Assembly: GCA_036365515.1 (NCBI GenBank)
Contig: CM070877.1
Coordinates: 111,368,011 to 111,432,010, forward strand
Source: Torymus aiolomorphi
Lineage: Eukaryota; Arthropoda; Insecta; Hymenoptera; Torymidae
Direction: 5' to 3'
DNA: 64,000 nucleotides
Under the pieces are notes generated by a model. The model did not search any database. It saw only the letters and a program-made list of their open reading frames with translations, and was not told where the DNA came from. A program made the position numbers and the translations under genes. The first letter of the stretch is position 1. Each line of letters begins with the position of its first letter. Shown here piece by piece: positions 1-10,496 of this stretch.

Positions 1-299
1 ATCATGGATTTTCATTCATTGATATCTGTACATAAGCATGTGTCGGGGATGGGACCATAACGAGGCCCGTAGTTAGTGAGGAACGACAAAAAGAAGTGAT
101 CGTACATTTACTTTTTTTTATTTGAATCAAGTAAATTACGATAACATTGACTTTTGCTGCCATTAAGATAATAATAATAATAATAGAAGCGCAAGAGAAG
201 CTAGCTACGTAGATTAAATTAGTTGCTTTATTTTATACTTTTGCAATAGATGCGGCTTTTATTTAGCTATGTAGGGCAATATTAGAGCTTCTCGATATA

Positions 300-481
300 A
301 AACAGTAGCGTATAGATCCCTAACATATTGGCATCTCCATTTTATTTTTTTTGTCAATTCTAGAAACTTTTTAGAAAAAATGGCGATGTATTGCCCTTTT
401 TTCTAAAAAGTTTCTAGAATTGACAAAAAAAATAAATTAAATGGAGATGCCAATATAGTACGGATCTATACGCTACTGTTT
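300..481. mobile_element. Palindromic MITE, 182 bp
   Basis: The two halves are near-perfect reverse complements. The left end reads AAACAGTAGCGTATAGATCC and the right end is its complement, with the centre near position 388. Arms of about 85 bp fold into a single hairpin. No coding capacity and no clear target duplication were seen, so the transposon superfamily is undetermined. Confidence 0.8.
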
Positions 482-887
482 CACATCTTCTTATACTGAC
501 AAGTGACCAAATTTTCTTTAGCTCAATTCTGTTACTTTAAAAAATTTCTTGTGAATTAAAATCCGTCCTCAGGCGTTAACTTGACTTTGAAGCACAACAG
601 CGCCACTTGATATAAAATGAAATCAATAAGATATATGATCGTGAATAATAAATAATCCATCATTATCAATCCATATTATTATTGAAAATATTCTTTCACA
701 ATGATTTTTGATGACGTGCAATTGCAATTGTTTATTTTTGCTATTCGAATTCGAATTGATTGATGATTACGTTTAAAAAAGAAAAAATAATATATTGTAT
801 TTTTTGTATCTACCCAGGAAAAATAATTTATATATATATAACCATATATATTAGTTATATATTGAATTTGACCTTATATAAGTATAT
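482..887. other. AT-rich DNA, nothing recognised
   Basis: No open frame of interest, RNA-like structure or repeat was seen. The short frame near 760-948 runs into the hAT-type element and has low-complexity Ile/Tyr composition, so it is not treated as a gene. Confidence 0.5.
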
Positions 888-1011
888 ATCGACACCAGGC
901 CCGGACTGGCCATCAGGAATTTGGGAGAGCTCCCGGTGGACCGCGTAGCCTTAGGACCACAGGGCCGCGTGGCCAAAGCTGCGGAACCGGCCGAAATTAT
1001 TAACATTATTT

Positions 1012-1665
1012 CTAAACCCAAGTAGCCGGGGAATGCGAAATCCACACATATTACGGAATTACGTAGACATGCAACAATAAGCAAGACAATTATTTAAACA
1101 ATTTTTAAACCCAAGTAGGCGGGGGATATGAGGTTCACGCATGTAAGGGAATCATGCAAACATAAAAAAATACGCAAAACCATTATTTAAATAATTTTTA
1201 AACCCAAGTAGCCGGGGGACGCGAGTTCCAAGCATATGACGGAGTTACGTACACGTCCGACGTAAGCAAGACGATTATTTGAATAATTTTTAAACCCAAG
1301 TAGCCGGGGGACGCGAGGTCCTCGAATACGAAGGAGTCATGAAAACATGAAAAAATAAGCAAAACGGTTATGTAAATAATGTTTAAACCCAAGTAGCCGG
1401 GGGATATGAGGATCATGCATATTAGGGAATTACGTAGACGTGCAACAATAAGCAAGACAATTATTTAAACAATTTGTAAACGCAAGTAGGCGGGGGATAT
1501 GGGATCCACGCATGCAAAGGAGTCATCTAAACATAAAAAAATAAGCAAAACGATTATTGAAATAATTTTTAAACCCAAGTAGCCGAGGGACGCGAGGTCC
1601 ACGCATATAACGAAGTTACGTAGACGTGCTACGTAAGCAAGACATTTATTTCCAAAATTCTTAAC
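1012..1665 (+). repeat. 93-bp tandem repeat array, forward orientation (about 7 units)
   Basis: The anchor AAACCCAAGTAG (or one mismatch) recurs at about 1014, 1107, 1200, 1292, 1385, 1478 and 1571, a period of 92-93 bp. Units contain a CCGGGGGACGCGAGG-like GC-rich block and a TTATTTAAATAATTTTTAAA AT-rich block. Units alternate between two subtypes, one with TGCAACAATAAGC and one with AACATAAAAAAATA. Confidence 0.9.
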
Positions 1666-1679
1666 CTCTATAACTCGAC

Positions 1680-3275
1680 TCTCTTATATGCGTGCCCGGC
1701 TACATGGATTTAAAAGTTATTTAAATAATCGTCTTGCTTAATTTTGCATGTCTACGTAATTCCCTATTATGCGTAAACCTCGTATCCCCCGTGTACTTGG
1801 GTTTAAAAATTGTTTAAATAATCGTTTTGCTTATGTTTTCATGTCTACGTAATTCCCTAATATGCGTGGACCGTGCGTACCCCGACTACATGGGTTTAAA
1901 AATTATTTAAATAATCGTTTTGCTTATGTTTTCATCTCTACATGACTCACTTACATGCGTGGATATCATATCCCCCGCCTACTTAAGTTTAAAAATTGTT
2001 TAAATAATTGTCTTGCTTATTGTTGCACGTCTACGTAATTCCCTAATATGCGAACCTCGTATCCCCCGCCTACTTGGGTTTAAAAATTATTTAAATAATC
2101 ATTTTGCTTATGTTTTCATCTCTACATGACTCACTTACATGCGTGGATATCATATTCCCCGCCTCCTTAAGTTTAAAAATTGTTTAAATAATTGTCTTGC
2201 TTATTGTTGCACGTCTACGTAATTCCCGAACATGCGTGCACCTTATATCCCCCGCCTACTTGGGTTTAAAAATTATTTAAATAATCGTTTTGTTTATTGT
2301 TTCATGTCTTCATGACTCCTTCATATTCGTTGACCTCGCGTCCCCCGGCTACTTGGGTTTAAAAATTATTCAAATAATCGTCTTGCTTACGTCGCACGTC
2401 TACGTAACTCCGTTATATGCTTGGAACTCGCGTCCCCCGACTACTTGGTTTTAAAAATTATTTAAATAATAGTCTTGTTTATTAATATATGTCTAAGTAA
2501 CTTCCTAATATGCGTGGACCTCGTATCCCCCGCCTACGTGGGCTTAAAAATTTTTTAAATAATTGTAATGCTTATTGTTGCACGTCTACGTAATTCCCTA
2601 ATATGCGTACACCTCATATCCCCCGCCTACTTGGGTTTAAAAATTATTTAAATAATCGTTTTGCTTATGTTTTCATCTCTACATGACTCACTTACATGCG
2701 TGGATATCATATCCCCCGCCTACTTAAGTTTAAAAATTGTTTAAATAATTGTCTTGCTTATTGTTGTACGTCTACGTAACTTCCTAATATGCGTGGACCT
2801 CGTATTCCCCGCCTACTTAGGTTTAAAAATTGTTTAAATAATTGTATTGCTTATTGTTGCACGTCTACGTAATTCCCTAATATGCGTGGACCTCGCATCC
2901 CCCGCCTACTTGGGTTTAAAAATTGTTTAAATAATGGTTTTGCTTATTGTTGCGCGTCTACGTAATTCCGTAATATGCGTGGACCCCGTATCCCCCGGCT
3001 ACTTGAGTTTAAAAATTATTTGAATAATAGTTTTGCTTATGTTTTTATGTCTACATAACTCCTTTATATGCGAGGACATCATATCGCCAATTGTTTAAAC
3101 AATTGTCTTGCTTATTGTTGCACGTCTACCTAATTCTCTAACATGCGTGGATCTCATATCTCCCGCCTACTTGGGTTTAAAAATTATTTAAATAATTGTT
3201 TTGCTTTTTTTCATATCTACATGACTCCCTTACATGCGTGGACCTCATATTCCCACCTACTTGGGTTTAAAAATT
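1680..3275 (-). repeat. 93-bp tandem repeat array, reverse orientation (about 17 units)
   Basis: This is the same monomer as the preceding array but in reverse complement, recognisable as TACTTGGGTTTAAAAATT recurring at roughly 93-bp intervals up to about 3267. Two subtypes mostly alternate: TTGCTTATTGTTGCACG and TTGCTTATGTTTTCATC. This suggests a two-unit higher-order repeat of about 186 bp. The array faces the forward array across about 15 bp near 1670, so the element as a whole is an asymmetric inverted repeat. Confidence 0.9.
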
Positions 3276-3280
3276 GTTTA

Positions 3281-3466
3281 CACCACTCTAACCTCAAAAT
3301 CATAACTTTAATATGATAATTCGGCTCTCGTGGTATAAAATACGGTACGACACTGGTGCGTAAGGTGATTTTTACCGCATTCGACTTTTCGCACTCGGTT
3401 CGCTCGTGCGAAAAATGTCTCCTGCGGTAAATAATCACACCCGTATCGTAATGTACTATTAAATAA
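3281..3466. repeat. Dispersed repeat, second copy at 57755-57906, with inserted hairpin
   Basis: The block beginning ACCACTCTAACCTCAAAATC is shared with 57764 onward in the same orientation, including the GTGGTATAAAATAC segment and the end ATGTACTATTA. This copy contains about 60 extra bases that form a stem-loop (3365-3438). It lies inside the hAT-type element, just inside its right terminus. No function is proposed. Confidence 0.7.
3365..3438. repeat. Compound stem-loop
   Basis: An outer stem pairs GTGATTTTTACCGCA with TGCGGTAAATAATCAC. An inner stem pairs TTTTCGCAC with GTGCGAAAA. The loop is GC-richer than its surroundings. It could be a small nested palindromic insertion. Confidence 0.6.
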
Positions 3467-3584
3467 TTGTAAAATTTGTAATTGTCCATTGCCTGACACT
3501 ATACATATTATTAGATATTTTAAGGGCCGCAGGCTCCAAATATCCCGGGCCGTCTTGGTGGCCCAGTCCGTCCCTGATCGACAC

Positions 3585-4379
3585 CCCGTACGAAGAAAAG
3601 ACCAGCGCACGCCTCCTTTACAAAGACTAGCACACTAGCACAGTTCAAAACCTCTGACGAAGACTAGCACATTTCAAAATCTCTGTCGAAAGAAAGCTCA
3701 ACTCGCTGCGCTCGGACAAAAAGAAACACTACTCGCGGAACTCGGATGATGAGTAGAACGACTGGCGGAAAAAAGTTACTGTATTGGAAATTACCATTCT
3801 ACTGATAAGTGATTTAATCATATAAAATATAAAAATACTTTAGATAACTATAAAGTACATATGAATTTTAAGACTTCATTTAAAACGTCTTCCGACTGCA
3901 TCAAAACATAGTTTCCATTACAGAATTGATCTTTCTATTGAGATTTTTCTAATTATATTGCAAATAAATTCCTTTTTTTTAAATAATAAGTTTTTGTATG
4001 AAATTGGATAATAACACCTATATTTCAAAAGTTTTATTCGATCGCTCTTTTATTAAAGATGCAATAATGAATAAAATAAAATTATATAAGTATGAAGTCT
4101 CTTTGAGAAAGCAATCTGCTAATGCAGTTTACAGCAGATTTTATTTTTGCTATTCATAAGGTGTACTATTTATGAAAATGTAGCAAGTAGTGCTAATCTT
4201 TATAAATTCTTACGTAGTTGATAAACTGACTTAAGTTTGATATGCACTTTAGTTACGATTAAAAGTACTCGTAACATTTCATGTGATGGAATCACTTATC
4301 AATATTATGGTGATTTCCAATTTCTTAATAATTTTTTTTTTATTTTGGCCATTCGTAAGATATGCTATTTGTAACAAAG
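3585..4379. other. No gene recognised
   Basis: This is AT-rich DNA between two repeats. At 3620-3770 there are short CTAGCAC and ACTCGCGGAACTCGG-like repeats of unknown origin. No coding or RNA gene is supported. Confidence 0.5.
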
Positions 4380-5761
4380 CCCATATAACAAAATTTTGTA
4401 TAGATTTTGCATAACTTATGCATAGATGATTATGCATAGGATTGGAATAGCATAATCTATGCATAATTTGTACATAATCTATATAAAAACTCACTTCTGC
4501 ATAGTTTATGCATTATTATGTTAAGTAAAGTTTATACATAAATTGTCCTAAATAATACCGAACTGATATAATGTAGTGTATTTAAATTTTTACATAAATA
4601 ATTTTTATTACATCATGATACATATAGATATATTTTTAACACGTGTTCGGAAGGAAGGCATAAATACAAAGTAATCAAATAAAGCAAAACTTTAAACAGA
4701 CTAAAAAACCGATTTAGCAATTTTCTTTATGCATATATACATTAAAAACAGAGTTACAAATATTAAAATTGACTGCTCATTGAAGCCAAGGACGCATGTG
4801 AGAAAGAAATTAATTCCAGGATCAACACTCGCAGTTAGAAGATGACAAGTATGTCCAGCTTCATCGTAACCTTACTCCAGTAACCCGTGCAAAATTAAAA
4901 AAACTCACAAAGTATCTGGTCTTGGTAGAATATAATAAAATCAAAACTACTCACAAGCATTATTTTAGAGAATTATACATTTAAAGATATTTTCGATCAT
5001 AAACTTTTTTGTATGATTTGATTAACATAATAATATAAAAAATTGAAGCACTTGCTTTAGTTTAAATGATTTTAAATGATAAACAGCTTAGAAAACCCAA
5101 GTACAGATATCAGTTTAACTATCATCTCAAATTATAATCCTTTTTTTTAAATTGAAGTATACTTATCTAAGTTTTAGTGCAAATCTCGAAACATATGTCC
5201 TACAGCAACTTGAAGAATGAATTATGCCTTTGGTCCTTGGTAATGTTATCCCTCTCTCTTTCTTCCTCTCAGTCATCATCTACGCTTCTACCGCACCGAA
5301 TCATTTTTTATGATATTCTTCATTAGCCGCCGATGCCTACGACGTTAAAACTCATCTTTTCGCGATGCAGCGGTGCACTATGCGTGTACTAACTTTCACA
5401 CGTAGGTTACAGATGCTTGAAGTTGGTTGGTTTGTTTATTTTTTTTCTGGTTAACAACCGAATGTTAGATACCTCTAACCTACGCATAACAGTTAGTATA
5501 CGCATAGTGCACCGCTGCATCGCTGAAAGTTCGTGTGGTAACAAGATGATTTTTAACGTCATAGACGCCGGCTAATGAAGAATTTCATAGAAAATGAGTC
5601 GGTGTCGTAGAAGCGTATAGAGAACGACCGAAAGAAAGAGAGCGAGGGACAACATTGCCGAGGACCAAAGGCATAATTCATTCTTCAAATTGCTGTAGGA
5701 CATATGTTTCGAGATTTGCACTAAAACTCAGATAAGTATACTTCAATTAAAAAAAGAGATT
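4380..5761. repeat. Left arm and centre of a long palindrome (foldback element)
   Basis: The sequence from about 4380 reads as the reverse complement of the sequence running leftward from 14693. The fold continues without interruption to a centre near 5443. Beyond the centre the right half continues at 5444-5761, is broken by the BEL retrotransposon, and resumes at 13194. Matching landmarks include TGCATAGATGATTATGCATA, CATGCGTCCTTGGCTTCAAT and GCAGCGGTGCACTATGCGT with their complements. Arms are roughly 1.0-1.1 kb once insertions are removed. No open frame is present. Confidence 0.85.
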
Positions 5762-6737
5762 TGTTTGGGAATTCAGTAATTTGAATTCCCGCGGTTATGC
5801 TCAGCTCGGTACGACTCACGGCGCTGCCACGGCGCGGCAGCACCTCGCGGCCTCTCGGCGGAACAGCCGAGACACTACACTGATTCACAAGGTGAATTCG
5901 CGCTGTTTCGGTCTCTCTCGCTCTCTCACATGCAAATGTGAGAGAGATTGTGATTTGATTCGCGAAGTGAATCGCCAAGACCAAGAAGAAGGAAATAGGT
6001 CACGGCCTCGCTCTCTTTTTCTTCAGCCGTGCCACGAGGAGCATCTCTCACCACTGCGCACCTGAAAATCTCATCGGTATACCTCAACGGATTTCACTGG
6101 CTCAAATCGACACTGATCAACTCACCACAGGCTCTACTCAATCTCTCACTGGAAACTCGCATCACCCTTCACTCACGCAATACTCAAGGTGCAAGGACGA
6201 TTAGTACAATCGACTCTATTGCAAGGTAAAATCTCTCACAATACTAGAGGTTATGTTGCCAACCACGTGTTGGCACCGGCGGCAAGTGTTACAGTGAACA
6301 TGTGAATTAGAAAAACTCAAGGCAGCAATTCAATTATAATTGTTTGCCATTGCTCATTTCACAGCTTCATTGTGTGTGAGCACAGGAGGGAGTGTCAGGA
6401 AATACTCAAGCGACTATCAAAGGACAATCTCACTTCAGTTGCAGACAGACTCAAAACTCACAGGTTGGTTGTCTCTAGTAAGAGATTACTACTCCATTAT
6501 TAATGTGCACTCATAGTTTGGAATTGCGGACACACTACTCAAATACAATCATTAACCTCAGTGTAATTTAAACTCCTTTTTCAATTTATATGCAATTATA
6601 AACAAATTTTGTAATTTATTTAAGAAGTGACCGTTGTGAATATAGTTTCTATTTTTAATTTACTTCTGTGTGTGACTTAAATTTATTTTAACACCCGCAG
6701 CATGTTTACTCACATATAATTAAGGCTTACTCAAACA
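5762..6737 (+). repeat. 5' LTR of BEL/Pao element
   Basis: The LTR begins TGTTTGGGAATTC and ends CTCAAACA, 976 bp, the same length as the 3' copy. It contains a strong short stem-loop, CTCTCTCACAT facing ATGTGAGAGAG near 5918-5948, whose loop holds one of the few differences from the 3' LTR. The promoter and polyadenylation signal should lie here, but no TATA box or AATAAA could be pinned down. CTCA tetranucleotides are strikingly frequent. Confidence 0.95.
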
Positions 6738-6740
6738 TTT

Positions 6741-6757
6741 TGGTCCTTCGAGCCGGA
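6741..6757 (+). promoter_or_regulatory. Primer binding site, complementary to tRNA-Tyr 3' end
   Basis: TGGTCCTTCGAGCCGGA starts three bases after the LTR. It begins with TGG, the complement of the CCA tail, and continues as the complement of the acceptor and T-arm end of eukaryotic tRNA-Tyr (CCGGCTCGAAGGA). It primes minus-strand DNA synthesis. Confidence 0.85.
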
Positions 6758-6827
6758 TTTACATGCTGTGGTGTGACTCGAGCCAGTGAATAAATACTCA
6801 TTAAGGAAAAACTCACAGGTTATCATC

Positions 6828-8261
6828 ATGGCACACTCAAACCTGAGCGCTGTCGATGCTGAAAAGGAGGATGTCATCGGGGCAGCGAAGCGGACTGGCA
6901 GCCGCCAACTCAATGTGCCTGGACTCACCATTGTTGACACTCAAATAAAAACTCGCTCCAAGTCTCCAGGTTCAATTCCAGCTTCATTCCTGTGTAAGGT
7001 TAACTCTCAATACCTGCGGCTTGATTCACTGGAGAGGATCACCGCCTATATTCGGATTAGGAAGGAAACTGCTACGCTTCCAGTGATTATGGCTTGGAAG
7101 CAGGATGCTGAGGAGCTGTACGCATTGTACAAACAGGACCATGCTGTGATAGAAGCAAGTTGTCCAGCAGCTTTCACCGACAATGACTATTTTAAGGCTG
7201 AGTTTCATAAGTCGGTCCATGAAACGTATCATACTATTGTGTTCGAGGTTAGCAGTTTGGAGGAAGACTGGAAGTCCAAGCATCGTGTCACTCAACCAAG
7301 CATCGGAAAAACTCAGAACACTCATTTAAGTAAGCTGCCAGAGATCAAGTTGCCAACCTTCAGCGGAGCATATACTGAGTGGCCTTCATATAAGGAAATG
7401 TTCACGGGATTAATTCTGAATCGGCCTGGACTCAAAAACTATGAGAAGCTACACTACCTGCGCAGCTCTCTCAGCGGAACACCACTCACACTCATACAAG
7501 GATTTTCACTCAACGATGAGTCTCTCACACCAGCATGGGCTACATTAGTGACGAGGTTTGAGAATAAACGAGTCCTATTGAATGATCAGCTTGACCATCT
7601 ACTCGAGTTGAATGCTGTTACGTCAAAGAACCCGGCCACACTCAACACCTTGATTTCGGAGATGTCAAAAATTAGGAAATTCCTCAATCTGTTGGTACCA
7701 CAAGAGCAGCTAGGAGACTGCATACTGGCTCATCGCCTGTCAAAGCTCATTGACAGGTCAACTCGAGAAGCATGGGAAACTTCTCGAGTTTCCATCACGG
7801 AGCTGCCAACATTTGAGGAATTTGAGTCCTTCCTGATCGCGCGGGTGCGTGCATTGGAAATTGCAGCTGACTCACCAGCATCCACTCAAAAACCGGCCAA
7901 CACTCAAACCTCAAAGATGTCAAGGAGTCTTCACGTCACTAGTCCAACTCAACCACGGCAAGACTCACAGAAGGTGACACACTCAACTCGGATTTCTCAA
8001 CATCCATGCACTTATTGTGGTGAGCCGCATTTTATTGTGGCTTGTCAACAGTTCAAATTGCTCAATGAACAACAACGGAGAAAATTTGTCATGGAAAAGC
8101 CGCTGTGCTATAACTGCCTCGGTCTGCACTCAGCTAAGAACTGCAAGTCACAATATAAGTGCAGGCACTGCAATGGAAATCATCACACCATGATTCATGT
8201 GCCAAGAGACCCTGAAAGGAAAACTCAAACCAACTCAGCATCCGGATCAACTCAAAATTAG
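6828..8261 (+). CDS. Gag part of BEL/Pao polyprotein
   Basis: This encodes the structural Gag region, expected to form the cytoplasmic retrotransposon particle and bind genomic RNA. The first ATG of the open frame is at 6828; a GTG 14 codons earlier is unlikely to be used. The middle carries the block LPEIKLPTFSGAYTEW, typical of the DUF1759 domain of BEL/Pao Gag. The C-terminal third has three closely spaced zinc-knuckle-like clusters, CTYCGEPHFIVAC, CYNCLGLHSAKNC and CRHCNGNHHTMIH, followed by a basic, Thr/Ser-rich tail. The frame closes with TAG at 8259-8261. The same frame is open again immediately afterwards and runs into protease, so in related elements this would be one continuous polyprotein. 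Codon choice strongly favours combinations that create CTCA in any phase. Confidence 0.9.
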   Translation: MAHSNLSAVDAEKEDVIGAAKRTGSRQLNVPGLTIVDTQIKTRSKSPGSIPASFLCKVNSQYLRLDSLERITAYIRIRKETATLPVIMAWKQDAEELYALYKQDHAVIEASCPAAFTDNDYFKAEFHKSVHETYHTIVFEVSSLEEDWKSKHRVTQPSIGKTQNTHLSKLPEIKLPTFSGAYTEWPSYKEMFTGLILNRPGLKNYEKLHYLRSSLSGTPLTLIQGFSLNDESLTPAWATLVTRFENKRVLLNDQLDHLLELNAVTSKNPATLNTLISEMSKIRKFLNLLVPQEQLGDCILAHRLSKLIDRSTREAWETSRVSITELPTFEEFESFLIARVRALEIAADSPASTQKPANTQTSKMSRSLHVTSPTQPRQDSQKVTHSTRISQHPCTYCGEPHFIVACQQFKLLNEQQRRKFVMEKPLCYNCLGLHSAKNCKSQYKCRHCNGNHHTMIHVPRDPERKTQTNSASGSTQN

Positions 8262-10496
8262 GGCAACGGCGCAATCATCCAACATCACAGTCACACTCAA
8301 CATGATTACTCAACTTCTCAACTCACGTTACTTGCAACTGCATTGGCATGGTATGACTCATCGGTGACATCTCATAAAATAAGAATACTCATTGATTCAG
8401 GCTCGGAAATCTCACTCATCTCCAAGGATACTGTGGACTTACTCAAAATTAAACGGCAACACTCAACTATACCAATTCTTGGAGTTGGCGGCACGCACTC
8501 AACTCAAACTCACGGAAAGGCTCAACTCACCTTACGCACCATCTACAAAAATCTCAACATTCGGATCACAGCTCACATTATACGCCAAGTCTCAACGCTA
8601 TTACCATCTGAAGAATGTGAGCAACGTCAGTGGCGACATACAGAGAAACTCAACTTGGCAGATCCGACCTTTTGGAAACCTCAACCAGTAGATGTACTTA
8701 TCGGAGCGGACTATTACGGCCAAATTATCAAACCTAATCTCATCAGGGGAAGTGTGATTGAACCGGTCGCACAATTATCAATTTTTGGCTGGCTGCTAAT
8801 AGGCCCATCAAACTCAGCTGTGCAACACAAGGTAGTACATCATACAACGGCCCCACTCAACACTGAAGACTTGCAGGAACTACTTACCCGCTTTTGGGTT
8901 CAAGAAGAGCCACCATCAACGTCTGCAGTCAAACTCAACAAGGAAGACGCATTGTGTGAACAACACTTTGCTGAGACTCATACGAGAGATACTCAGGGAC
9001 GATACCAAGTCAGATTACCTCTCACAGAATCTGCAGACGTACTCGGAAACTCATTCGGAAAAGCTCAAGCGTGCCTCAAGAGAATACTCATAAAATGCAA
9101 TCAAAACAGCATCTACAAGGAAAGGTACTACTCGTTCATGGATGAATACTGCAAATTGGGCCATATGGTGCGGATCCCTCAACAGGACATATCTGCCAAA
9201 CCATCTTACTATCTTCCTCACCATGGAGTATTACGAGAAGATAGTTTAACGATAAAACTCAGAGCAGTTTTCAATGGTTCAGCACTCACAACAACTGGAA
9301 AATCACTCAATGACATCATGCATACTGGACCTAACCTCTCACCTAACATTGTGGATGTTCTCATCTGGATTCGAACTCAACCATTTGTCTTCTCAACTGA
9401 CGTTACAAAAATGTACCGTCAGATCAAGGTTCACCCTCAAGATTGGAATCTACAACGCATTTTATGGGTAGATGAAACGGGTCAACTTACTCACTTCCAT
9501 TTGACTACAGTCACCTATGGAACACGAGCAGCTCCTTATTTAGCAATTCGGACTCTTCTTCAGCTGGTAAAGGATGAAGGAGACAAATATCCACTTGCCA
9601 TTGACTCACTTCTATTTGGAAGGTATGTGGATGACATCTTCGGTGGAGCTGCATCAACGGAACTTCTCATTGAAAAGGCCAAGCAGTTAACCGCACTATG
9701 CAAGGCGGGCGGTTTTCCATTGGCAAAATGGAACTCAAACTCATCTGGCTTCCTCAAGGAATTTCTTAAAGAGCCAACAGCTGAAGAAGCTGTGCTTTTA
9801 GATGATTGCGCTACAAATATACTCGGGATGAAATGGCTCCCACACTCGGACAAACTCACCTTCAGAACAACTCTGCCACCTCTTCAGGAAATGATAACAA
9901 AGCGGATTATACTTTCTGAAGTATCTCAACTATACGATCCCATTGGAATTATCTCACCGGTTATAATCACATCAAAAATCCTCCTGCAAGAACTGTGGCT
10001 CCACAAGCTGTCTTGGGACGAATCTCTGCCAAACTCAATCGTGAAGAAATGGCTGCACATCCGAGAAGATCTCACTCACCTGAAGACAATCGTCTTACCC
10101 AGGTGGTTGGGAATTCAGGAAAACTCAATTGTAGAACTTCATGGCTTCTCGGATGCTTCACAACAAGCAATGGCTGCAGTTCTCTACATTAAATCTACAA
10201 CACCAAACTCTCACTCAACATCATCAGTTCTAATCTCCAAAACAAAGGTGGCACCACTCAAGCGACTGTCAATCCCACGATTGGAATTGGGAGCGGCAGT
10301 ACTACTCACTAAGCTGGCAAAACATGTTTTGGACTACTCACGATTGCCAATCTCACACATACATTTATGGACAGACGCAAAGGTAGCACTCACATGGATA
10401 CGCTCACACCCCTCAAAATGGAAGGACTTTGTTGGAAATAGAGTTGCTTTAATTCAAGAACTCATTCCAACAGCACAATGGAGACATGTGCCTTGA
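8262..10496 (+). CDS. Pol part 1: aspartic protease, reverse transcriptase, RNase H
   Basis: This is the continuation of the Gag frame after TAG at 8259. There is no ATG near the start, so expression needs readthrough or a corrected copy. The retroviral-type protease active site LIDSGSEISLI lies near 8388. The reverse transcriptase follows, with RAVFNGSA and the substrate-choice block TKMYRQIKVHP. The catalytic YVDDIFGG is at about 9624. RNase H is marked by GFSDASQQAMAAVLY near 10141. Together these copy element RNA into DNA within the particle. The frame ends in TGA at 10494-10496, in the middle of the conserved stretch that links RNase H to integrase in BEL/Pao proteins. Downstream codons remain open in the same frame, so this is a single premature stop rather than the natural end. 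Confidence 0.9.
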   Translation, partial: GNGAIIQHHSHTQHDYSTSQLTLLATALAWYDSSVTSHKIRILIDSGSEISLISKDTVDLLKIKRQHSTIPILGVGGTHSTQTHGKAQLTLRTIYKNLNIRITAHIIRQVSTLLPSEECEQRQWRHTEKLNLADPTFWKPQPVDVLIGADYYGQIIKPNLIRGSVIEPVAQLSIFGWLLIGPSNSAVQHKVVHHTTAPLNTEDLQELLTRFWVQEEPPSTSAVKLNKEDALCEQHFAETHTRDTQGRYQVRLPLTESADVLGNSFGKAQACLKRILIKCNQNSIYKERYYSFMDEYCKLGHMVRIPQQDISAKPSYYLPHHGVLREDSLTIKLRAVFNGSALTTTGKSLNDIMHTGPNLSPNIVDVLIWIRTQPFVFSTDVTKMYRQIKVHPQDWNLQRILWVDETGQLTHFHLTTVTYGTRAAPYLAIRTLLQLVKDEGDKYPLAIDSLLFGRYVDDIFGGAASTELLIEKAKQLTALCKAGGFPLAKWNSNSSGFLKEFLKEPTAEEAVLLDDCATNILGMKWLPHSDKLTFRTTLPPLQEMITKRIILSEVSQLYDPIGIISPVIITSKILLQELWLHKLSWDESLPNSIVKKWLHIREDLTHLKTIVLPRWLGIQENSIVELHGFSDASQQAMAAVLYIKSTTPNSHSTSSVLISKTKVAPLKRLSIPRLELGAAVLLTKLAKHVLDYSRLPISHIHLWTDAKVALTWIRSHPSKWKDFVGNRVALIQELIPTAQWRHVP

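Larger units (their letters stand above)
896..3576. mobile_element. Non-autonomous hAT-type element carrying opposed satellite arrays
   Basis: The element begins CAGGCCCGGACTGGCCA and ends with the complement of CAGGGACGGACTGGGCCA, giving imperfect terminal inverted repeats of about 17 bp. It is flanked on both sides by the identical 8-bp sequence ATCGACAC (888-895 and 3577-3584). Eight-base duplications and CAGGG-type ends are the hallmarks of the hAT superfamily. The 2,681-bp interior has no transposase frame. It is almost entirely a 93-bp tandem repeat in two opposite orientations, plus a dispersed repeat near the right end. It must have been moved by a transposase encoded elsewhere. The superfamily call is firm from ends plus duplication; the family is unknown. 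Confidence 0.85.

Noticed and set aside
1012..3275. Possible CRISPR-like array
   Set aside because: Units are contiguous with no unique spacers, and the context is eukaryotic transposon DNA.
5781..6229. Short frames within the LTRs, repeated at 12237-12685
   Set aside because: They exist twice because LTRs are duplicated, are not conserved domains, and lie upstream of Gag.
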